33,292 bases of DNA, from contig JANYCH010000172.1 in assembly GCA_025360395.1 (NCBI GenBank), forward strand, positions 1 to 33,292. Direction: 5' to 3'. Of this stretch, positions 24,860 through 31,281 are shown in pieces. This stretch comes from Cytophagales bacterium (lineage in GTDB: Bacteria > Bacteroidota > Bacteroidia > Cytophagales > UBA9547). The notes beneath the pieces are model-generated. The model saw nothing but the letters and a program-made list of their open reading frames with translations. It searched no databases and had not been told where the DNA came from. The position numbers and the translations under genes are program-made. Position 1 is the first letter of the stretch; the number at the start of each line of letters is the position of its first letter.

Positions 24860-25780
24860 ATGAAAAAATTACTACTTTTTTGTTTTCTAATTTTTGGGCG
24901 CATCATTGTAATAGCCCAACAGGATCCATTATATAGTTCTTATATGCAAAATCCTTTGCTTATCAATCCTGCTTACACTGGTACTTATAATATGTTCAGC
25001 GTCACAGCATTGTCAAGGTGGCAATGGGTAAATATGTCTGGGGCACCAGTTACTAATAGTCTTACCGCACATTCTTCTATATATAAGAATAAATTAGGAG
25101 TGGGGGCTATATTGGTGAATGATAGGTTTGGTATAAATAATAATTATGAGGGCTATGGAACGTTTGCTTATAAGATTAATATGGGTGAAAAGGAAGATAA
25201 TGTGCTTTCTTTCGGGATGCAGGCCGGAATAATGAATTATAATTTTAATTATCTCCAGGATGGATTAAGAATCAAAGATGAGGAAGATCCTAATTTCCCA
25301 AAAGGAAGGATAAATGCAACTGAGCCTAATTTTGGAGCAGGTGTATTTTACAGAAATGAAAAACTTTTTGCAGGATTTTCTGCACCGAAAATTTTAAACA
25401 GCAAGTTTGCCGAATTAAACAATGGCACATCTCAATACAGGAGGCATTTCTTTTTTACAGGGGGTTATTTATTTGACCTAATCAATTTTCAGGTAAAACC
25501 ATCGTTTTTAATCAAATATGTAGATGGGGCACCTGTCTCAATAGATATAAATGGGAGTGTTTTAATTAAAGATTTTATATGGCTTGGAACCTCTATAAGA
25601 AACTTAAATACAATTGTGTTAATGACCCAATTGCAATTAACAGACAATTTCAGATTAGGTTATGCTCTAGATATACCCATCAATAAGGTTATCAAAACCA
25701 GCTATGGATCACATGAATTAATGTTAAACATGGATCTTAAGCTCTTAAAAAGCCACGATATAGGTTTTAGATATTTTTAA
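24860..25780 (+). CDS. PorP/SprF family type IX secretion membrane protein
   Basis: A 306-residue outer-membrane beta-barrel-like protein of the PorP/SprF family. The N-terminal signal peptide (KKLLLFCFLIFGRIIVIAQ) is followed by the family signature QDPLYSSYMQNPLLINPAYTG, then RWQWVNMSGAP, SLTAHSSIYKNKLGVGAI and KPSFLIKYVDGAPVSID, ending in alternating strands to GFRYF. Such proteins sit in the outer membrane and help T9SS cargo, mainly those with type B C-terminal signals, to stay on the surface. Here no such cargo gene is adjacent. The ATG at 24860 gives the proper signal peptide; a frame opening at 24833 adds nine residues and is rejected. Confidence 0.92.
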   Translation: MKKLLLFCFLIFGRIIVIAQQDPLYSSYMQNPLLINPAYTGTYNMFSVTALSRWQWVNMSGAPVTNSLTAHSSIYKNKLGVGAILVNDRFGINNNYEGYGTFAYKINMGEKEDNVLSFGMQAGIMNYNFNYLQDGLRIKDEEDPNFPKGRINATEPNFGAGVFYRNEKLFAGFSAPKILNSKFAELNNGTSQYRRHFFFTGGYLFDLINFQVKPSFLIKYVDGAPVSIDINGSVLIKDFIWLGTSIRNLNTIVLMTQLQLTDNFRLGYALDIPINKVIKTSYGSHELMLNMDLKLLKSHDIGFRYF

Positions 25781-25805
25781 GGAATTGTTTTTGCAAAGTA
25801 GATTG

Positions 25806-27224
25806 TTAAGGCAATTCTACTTCTTCCTGGATAAAACATCCCAGTTTCACCTTATCGCCGCTTTTGGCTTCTCCAGACCTGTATAGTTCGGTAAGATTTG
25901 CATTTTCCTTCCAGGCGTCAGACTCTTCACTGTTAGATAGGCTCCAGGCAATATTTGATAAGAGAATATGAAAAGCAGCTAATTCTTTAGCTGTCTGAAA
26001 GTTGCAGGTTCGTTCTCCTTTTTGATATAATTTTGATAAAAATCTTAATCCTTCAGTTTCATCAGGAAGAAGTTCATGAACTGTTATTGCGTATTGTTTT
26101 GCTTTTTTAAAATCCCTTAGATTTTCTGAAGCGGTTGCCATTCCTAAATAACCATCGGCTTTTTCAATAGGACTTGATGCGCTTTTTATTGCAAGGTCGT
26201 AACTTTCCAATGCCTGAGAATATTTTTTCTCAGACATACTATTATTAGCCTTGATCATAAAGTCTGTGAAATTATTAACCAGCTCTTTTTTTTCAACAAC
26301 ACCAGGATTATTAGCTGCCAATGTATTCGTTGCTTTTGGGTCGCTGGATACCAAAGCTGTTTTTATTTCCATGCCTTTAGGGGTTGCGCAGCCACGCTGG
26401 ACTAGCAATGTTGCCACGCTTTGAGTTTCTTCAGATCCTTCCCTGCCAGATAGTAAGTCCGGATGAAGGTATCCGTGCAATTGGCCACAACTCATTTTCG
26501 GACATTTAATCAATTCTCTTTTTAAGCTTTTGTATGGAGCTTTCCAGAGATGGTCATTGTAGGCCATTGCCTTACTTTTTGTAAACTGCCATAAAGAATC
26601 AATATTCACCTTGTCATGGAGGTCACAGGCGCAAAAAGCCATCATTTTCAGGTTATATGGATGGAGGTTCTCTTTGTCAGCATCATATATCCTTTTATAA
26701 AGAGCACAATACCTGCGCAAACTATCTGGTTGTTTGTAATAATAATCTCTAACATCCCGGCCTTTATAGTTCAATACTTCAATTGGGTTTCTGCTGGAGG
26801 CAAACCATTTATCGTACAAAACCATTAAACTATCAAACAAATATTTTGAATGTTTGTCCCTTCCTGCTAGTTTATGGTTATAATATAGCTTCGCATTATA
26901 GAAGAAACAATCGGGTTGCCGTGGGTTTTCTTTAAGGGTTTCGGTGATGAGTTCATGGGCCTGTTCATGGTCATGATGCTTCACAAGTACTTGTAAATGC
27001 TCACAAACAGAAGGCATATCCAACTCAACTGCTTTTTGCTGGCCATGGTCATGATGATATCCGGAATTAGAATATTGCTGGGCTGAGACCTGCAAAACGC
27101 CCCAAAATAATAGGCAACCTATTATTTTACTGTATCTAAAAGGAATTTTAAAGTTGAATGAATTCAAAGCCTTTAAGCTTAATAATTTTTGGAGTAAACC
27201 AAATTTAGCTTCTTTCTTTGCCAC
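25806..27224 (-). CDS. Secreted TPR protein with His-rich N-terminus
   Basis: Up to 472 residues from GTG 27224. A hydrophobic signal-like stretch, IIGCLLFWGVLQVSAQ (34-49), is followed by two HHDH clusters (57-60 and 83-86), several Cys residues (for example CPKMSCGQLHGY), and TPR-like helices at about 315-390 (YSQALESYDLAIKSA, FKKAKQYAITVHELLP). The last residues include KVKLGCFIQEEVELP. It appears to be an exported scaffold protein; I do not recognise the family by name. It converges on the PorP/SprF gene with a 25-base gap. A TTG at 27167 is an attractive alternative start, because an exact TAnnTTTG (27200-27207) lies inside the longer frame. Confidence 0.78.
   Translation of the reverse strand: MAKKEAKFGLLQKLLSLKALNSFNFKIPFRYSKIIGCLLFWGVLQVSAQQYSNSGYHHDHGQQKAVELDMPSVCEHLQVLVKHHDHEQAHELITETLKENPRQPDCFFYNAKLYYNHKLAGRDKHSKYLFDSLMVLYDKWFASSRNPIEVLNYKGRDVRDYYYKQPDSLRRYCALYKRIYDADKENLHPYNLKMMAFCACDLHDKVNIDSLWQFTKSKAMAYNDHLWKAPYKSLKRELIKCPKMSCGQLHGYLHPDLLSGREGSEETQSVATLLVQRGCATPKGMEIKTALVSSDPKATNTLAANNPGVVEKKELVNNFTDFMIKANNSMSEKKYSQALESYDLAIKSASSPIEKADGYLGMATASENLRDFKKAKQYAITVHELLPDETEGLRFLSKLYQKGERTCNFQTAKELAAFHILLSNIAWSLSNSEESDAWKENANLTELYRSGEAKSGDKVKLGCFIQEEVELP
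27200..27207 (-). promoter_or_regulatory. -7 promoter element (TAAATTTG) of the TPR protein gene
   Basis: Exact TAnnTTTG on the minus strand with GTTG 20 bases upstream (27228-27231) as a -33 near-match. It lies inside the first codons of the GTG-started frame, which favours the TTG at 27167 as true start. Confidence 0.45.
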
Positions 27225-27283
27225 TCACAACTCTGATGCCTTCTTTTAGCTAAAGATTTCTACTTGAATAATTTCAAAAGCCT

Positions 27284-28615
27284 TTACTCATGTAAATAAA
27301 TGCGCATTTTGTAATTGCGAGCTATAAAAATGAAACCTATTGAAGTAATAAACATCATCCCAACAAAGAACCAGTAATAGTTGGCACCAACAAGCTTAGA
27401 AGTTCCATCCGGATTTTGGATCACATAATTGATTATGGCCGTTATCAGGTTTCCCAGTGAAATGGAAAGCATATACATCCCCATAATCAGAGATTTCATA
27501 TTATGTGGTGCTTGTGAATAAGAGAATTCTAAACCGGTACCATATACTAAAACTTCTGAGGCCGTAAGGATAATATATGCAACCACCTGCCACATGATTG
27601 ATATTTCAATATGCTCCTGTATTTTTTCTTCGGCCAATGCTATGACAATAAATGAAATGGCAGCCAAAAACATTCCAATAGAAATTTTCCTTAATGACGT
27701 TAGAGGGAAAAATTTACTGACTTGTGGATATAGAAAATAAGAGAAAAATGGTACAAAAATGATGACAAATAAAGCATTTAAAAATTGAAGCTGGTCAGGA
27801 AGCATGTCAAAATTAATAAAACCCAGGTCCACATGCTTGCTCATATATTTGGAATCGGCCTGAATAACCCAGGCAGAACCAGTCTGCTCCCAAAGAGACC
27901 AGAAGACTGAGAAAAAAAGGTAAATAATACCTATTGCTTTTAAAGTTTCAATAACCTCTGGTTCTTTAAAACCATCAACATATTTTTTAAGCCCTACAGG
28001 TGGTACTGTTATATATTTATGTCTTCCCATCCAGAAAACGACTGTTGCGGCCATCATTAAAATACCAGGTACTCCAAAAGCAACGTGAGGTCCATATTCT
28101 CTTAGTAAATAAGGGGTTAAAAGGATTGAAAATATAGATCCTATGTTTATTGACAGATAAAACATGTTGTATACCTTTTCCAGAAGATAGGAGTTTGATT
28201 TATTAAATTGATCTCCTACATGGGCCGAAACGCATGGTTTAATACCTCCTGAACCCAATGCTATTAATGTTAATCCCAGCGAAAGGCCCAAACGGGTTTC
28301 GTCCCATGCCAGGGCAAGGTGTCCTGCACAGTATACTAAGGACAAAACAATGATTGTCCTGTATTTTCCCCAAAGAATATCTGATAATAAAGCCCCCAGT
28401 ATTGGAAAAAAATAATTAGCTGTTAAAAACATATGATACCAGACTTTACTTTCTTCATTGCTCATCGGGTCTGGCTGACCGGCCGCATCCATGAGATATT
28501 TGGTCATGAAAATAGTCAGTATGGTTTTCATCCCATAATAACTAAACCTTTCTGCAAGTTCGTTGCCAATAATATATGCTATGCCTTTCGGCATTTTGTT
28601 ATTATTATTTTCCAT
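27284..28615 (-). CDS. POT family proton-coupled peptide transporter
   Basis: A 443-residue MFS transporter of the POT/PTR2 family, importing di- and tripeptides with protons across the inner membrane. The diagnostic helix 1 motif is NELAERFSYYGM (ExxER with YYG). LGALLSDILWGKYRTI is the MFS loop 2-3 motif, and GSGGIKPCVSAHVGDQF and FYLSINIGSIFS are POT signatures. FSYSQAPHNMKSLIMGMYML matches the second half signature. About 12 transmembrane helices; slightly shorter than classical DtpA. Start ATG 28615; single gene. Confidence 0.95.
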   Translation of the reverse strand: MENNNNKMPKGIAYIIGNELAERFSYYGMKTILTIFMTKYLMDAAGQPDPMSNEESKVWYHMFLTANYFFPILGALLSDILWGKYRTIIVLSLVYCAGHLALAWDETRLGLSLGLTLIALGSGGIKPCVSAHVGDQFNKSNSYLLEKVYNMFYLSINIGSIFSILLTPYLLREYGPHVAFGVPGILMMAATVVFWMGRHKYITVPPVGLKKYVDGFKEPEVIETLKAIGIIYLFFSVFWSLWEQTGSAWVIQADSKYMSKHVDLGFINFDMLPDQLQFLNALFVIIFVPFFSYFLYPQVSKFFPLTSLRKISIGMFLAAISFIVIALAEEKIQEHIEISIMWQVVAYIILTASEVLVYGTGLEFSYSQAPHNMKSLIMGMYMLSISLGNLITAIINYVIQNPDGTSKLVGANYYWFFVGMMFITSIGFIFIARNYKMRIYLHE

Positions 28616-28725
28616 AATTGATGTTCTACAGATGCAAAACCTTCAAATTAAAATACTAATCGACTACTAAAATAATTTTTAACTAAAAATCTGTCAGCTT
28701 TTTAAAAAATAACACACTATGTTTC

Positions 28726-28733
28726 TAGTTTTG
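28726..28733 (+). promoter_or_regulatory. -7 promoter element (TAGTTTTG)
   Basis: Exact TAnnTTTG 25 bases before the ATG at 28758. It lies in a frame that stays open upstream of that ATG, and supports 28758 as the real start of the membrane protein gene. Confidence 0.5.
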
Positions 28734-28757
28734 TTCAATAACAAATATAAGTTTCAT

Positions 28758-29210
28758 ATGTACCAGGTACTTTTAATAATCCATTCAATTTTAAGATATG
28801 CATTTCTTTTTTCAGCCTTATATGCTATCTATCGGTCCGTTTCTGGTTGGCAAAATAAGTTGCCATATACAGATAGGGACAATAAGGCAAGTGTATTTTT
28901 GATTCTGTTTACCCACTCCCAGGTGGTAATTGGCTTGCTATTGTATTTTGTATTCAGCCCTTATACTGCAACTCCAATGAAAGAAGCGATGAAAGACAGT
29001 GTTTTGAGATTTTGGAAAGTGGAGCATATCTCCATGATGTTAATAGCAGCAGTTCTGATTCAGGTTGGAAGGATCGTTTCTAAAAAAGCATCAACAGATT
29101 TGGAGAAGCATAAAAAGGCCGCAATTTTTTACATAATAGGCTTATTGTTGGTTTTGGCAAGTATTCCCTGGCCATTTGCCAACGTTGCAAGACCTTGGTT
29201 AAGGTATTAA
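28758..29210 (+). CDS. Small four-helix membrane protein, cytochrome-b-like
   Basis: A 150-residue inner-membrane protein with four hydrophobic helices (MYQVLLIIHSILRYAFLFSA; VFLILFTHSQVVIGLLLYFV; EHISMMLIAAVLIQVG; IFYIIGLLLVLASIPWPF). A His near each of the first three helices (HSILRY, THSQVV, VEHISMM) and one in KHKKA could bind haem, and similar Bacteroidota proteins are often labelled cytochrome B on weak grounds. The conserved end IPWPFANVARPW is typical of that family. The ATG at 28758 is chosen because a promoter element lies just before it. It is followed by a strong terminator. Confidence 0.82.
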   Translation: MYQVLLIIHSILRYAFLFSALYAIYRSVSGWQNKLPYTDRDNKASVFLILFTHSQVVIGLLLYFVFSPYTATPMKEAMKDSVLRFWKVEHISMMLIAAVLIQVGRIVSKKASTDLEKHKKAAIFYIIGLLLVLASIPWPFANVARPWLRY

Positions 29211-29212
29211 AA

Positions 29213-29244
29213 AAAGGCCTGATCAGTTTCCTGACCAGGCCTTT
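29213..29244. terminator. Bidirectional terminator, strong hairpin
   Basis: AAAGGCCTGATCAG (29213-29226) pairs with CTGACCAGGCCTTT (29231-29244) with one A-C mismatch and a TTTC loop. A-run to the left and T-rich sequence to the right fit use by both the membrane protein gene and the small gene on the opposite strand. Confidence 0.85.
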
Positions 29245-29265
29245 CTTTAAAGATTTTAGTAAGTG

Positions 29266-29367
29266 TTATTCTTTTGATTTTGACTTACTTTCTTTCTCTG
29301 TTTTATTTGATTTGTTAGCACTCTTTGCAGGAGTTGCTTTTGCGGATTTACTTTTCTCGTTCTTCAT
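29266..29367 (-). CDS. Small Lys/Ser-rich basic protein (33 residues)
   Basis: A complete frame from ATG 29367 to TAA 29266. The product starts MKNEKSKSAKATPAKSANKS and ends in alternating Lys/Ser/Glu. Eleven of 33 residues are Lys and seven Ser, with no aromatic residue, so it is very basic and disordered, like the histone-H1-type tails and small Lys/Ala-rich proteins of Bacteroidota. It might bind nucleic acid. Support: a strong hairpin terminator 22 bases after its stop, placed so that it would serve this strand too, and an A-rich leader typical of the phylum before the ATG. No Shine-Dalgarno. Not proven to be translated. Confidence 0.6.
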   Translation of the reverse strand: MKNEKSKSAKATPAKSANKSNKTEKESKSKSKE

Positions 29368-29460
29368 AGCTATTGTTATTTATTTAGGATTTATATTAAA
29401 TTTCCATGCCATACAACGGGGATATGGGGTTTAAACCTGTCTGAACAGAACACTATAATT

Positions 29461-29468
29461 TACTTTTG
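29461..29468 (+). promoter_or_regulatory. -7-like element (TACTTTTG) upstream of the S41 protease gene
   Basis: Exact TAnnTTTG, 184 bases before the ATG at 29652. No -33 TTTG at the right spacing, so the more proximal element at 29517 may be the active one. Confidence 0.3.
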
Positions 29469-29516
29469 GCATACTTTCAAATTGTTTATCAGAAGGCTGA
29501 AAACTGCAATAATCAG

Positions 29517-29524
29517 TAAATTTG
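29517..29524 (+). promoter_or_regulatory. -7-like element (TAAATTTG) upstream of the S41 protease gene
   Basis: Exact TAnnTTTG, 128 bases before the ATG. Same caution: -33 match not visible. Confidence 0.35.
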
Positions 29525-29651
29525 GTCCCAACCAAGTGCTATCCAAGAAAAAAGAGATATTTTGCAGCATTAATCCCTATTAGCTATCATAAGGCAACCA
29601 TTATTTATTTTAGCATGAGGGTACTTTTAAAAACATAAAAGAATTAAAATA

Positions 29652-31265
29652 ATGAATCGTTTCAAAATAACCCTGATAGTACTTTCATCAATAACTGTTG
29701 GGCTTTTAAGTGGGTTTATCCTCGCTTCTGATGATAAAAATAATGAAGCATTGACTAACGGATTGAACAAAATGCGGGAAATACTTACTTATGTCAATCA
29801 TGATTATGTAGATACCGTAAACACAGAAAAACTTATTGATTTTGGTATTCAGAAAATGCTAGCAAAACTAGATCCCCATACGGTTTATATTACTAAATCT
29901 GAAACTGAGCAAACGAAACTACAGCTCGAAAGCAATTTTGATGGAATTGGAGTAGAATTTAATCTTATCAGAGATACAATTGTTGTGGTTGCCCCTATAA
30001 CAGGGGGGCCTTCCGAACAATTAGGAATTTTATCCGGTGACAAAATTATAAATATTGACGGCGAGAATGTGGCAGGTGTTCACATGACCAACATGGGTGT
30101 GTTTAAAAGGCTGAGAGGAACAAAAGGAACAAAAGTAAAAGTCAAAATAAAACGCGGAGCTTCACCTAAACTTGTAGATTACACAATTACCAGGGACAAA
30201 ATCCCAAGCATTTCTGTTGATGTAAGTTATATGATTGACGATTCAACTGGTTTTGCCAAAGTAACGCGTTTTACTGCTACTACAGATCAAGAGCTTCATG
30301 CAAGCCTTCAGAAATTAAAAGACAAGGGTATGAAAAAATTAGTTCTTGATTTAAGGGACAACTCCGGGGGATACCTGAATACTGCTGTTAAAATGGCAGA
30401 TGAATTTCTTTCATCCAACAGGAACATTGTCTATACTAAATCAAAGAATACCAGATATGATCAGAGATATAATACCTCGCCACTTAATGATGGTTTATTC
30501 GAGAAAGGCCCTTTAATTGTATTAATAAATGAAGGCAGTGCCTCTGCTTCAGAAATTGTTTCCGGAGCATTGCAGGATAATGACAGGGCTTTGGTAATAG
30601 GAAGAAGATCATTTGGTAAAGGTCTGGTCCAAATGCCAATTTCCCTATCCGACGGATCGGAATTGAGGCTTACTATATCAAGATACTACATCCCGAGTGG
30701 AAGGTGCATACAAAAACCATATTCTATGGACGATGAAGGCGAAGCCTATCAAAAAGATCTTTTAAACCGGTTTAAAAAGGGAGAATTCTTTAGCGCCGAC
30801 AGTATTAAACAAAGTGATTCAGTTAAATATAAAACACTTTCAGGACGTATTGTTTATGGAGGAGGAGGTATTATGCCCGATTATTTTGTAGCAAGGGATA
30901 CAACACCCTATACAACTACGCTGGCTGAAATGTACAATAAAGATGTTTTAAGGGAATATTCCCTTCAATACTTTATCAATAATAAAAAGAAACTGGAAAA
31001 ACTTACACTAATTGAATACAAAAAGAATTTTAATATTTCAGACGTTCAATGGAATGAAATCCTTCAATTGGCAAAAAATTCGGGGGTGAAAACAAAAGAC
31101 GACGAGCTTAAAAGGTCAGAATTGTTTATCAAAAACCAGATCAAGGCACTCATTGCAAGGTCCATATGGAAAAATGAAGGTTATTATTCAGTTACAAATG
31201 AGAATGATGAGCTATTACAGAATTCTTTAAAACTTTTTGGGAAGGCACGTCAGATCACTAAATAA
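29652..31265 (+). CDS. S41 family C-terminal processing peptidase (CtpA/Prc-like)
   Basis: A 537-residue periplasmic serine protease, anchored or secreted through an N-terminal hydrophobic helix (about 7-25). Domains: an N-terminal helical part (DPHTVYITKSE), PDZ at about 85-170, and S41 protease core with LDLRDNSGGYLNTA, EGSASASEIVSGALQD and GRRSFGKGLVQ. Ser298 and Lys323 form the catalytic dyad, with Gln327 behind; the Ser-Lys spacing of 25 equals that of Prc and CtpB. The C-terminal region has a second helical domain. It would trim C-termini of periplasmic or lipidated proteins. The PAS sensor gene starts 16 bases after its stop and is probably co-transcribed. Confidence 0.95.
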   Translation: MNRFKITLIVLSSITVGLLSGFILASDDKNNEALTNGLNKMREILTYVNHDYVDTVNTEKLIDFGIQKMLAKLDPHTVYITKSETEQTKLQLESNFDGIGVEFNLIRDTIVVVAPITGGPSEQLGILSGDKIINIDGENVAGVHMTNMGVFKRLRGTKGTKVKVKIKRGASPKLVDYTITRDKIPSISVDVSYMIDDSTGFAKVTRFTATTDQELHASLQKLKDKGMKKLVLDLRDNSGGYLNTAVKMADEFLSSNRNIVYTKSKNTRYDQRYNTSPLNDGLFEKGPLIVLINEGSASASEIVSGALQDNDRALVIGRRSFGKGLVQMPISLSDGSELRLTISRYYIPSGRCIQKPYSMDDEGEAYQKDLLNRFKKGEFFSADSIKQSDSVKYKTLSGRIVYGGGGIMPDYFVARDTTPYTTTLAEMYNKDVLREYSLQYFINNKKKLEKLTLIEYKKNFNISDVQWNEILQLAKNSGVKTKDDELKRSELFIKNQIKALIARSIWKNEGYYSVTNENDELLQNSLKLFGKARQITK

Positions 31266-31281
31266 TACTTTAAAATTCAAA

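Noticed and set aside
29195-29434. 79-codon plus-strand frame
   Set aside because: It starts inside the end of the membrane protein gene, runs through the terminator hairpin, and is the hydrophobic antisense of the Lys/Ser-rich minus-strand gene.
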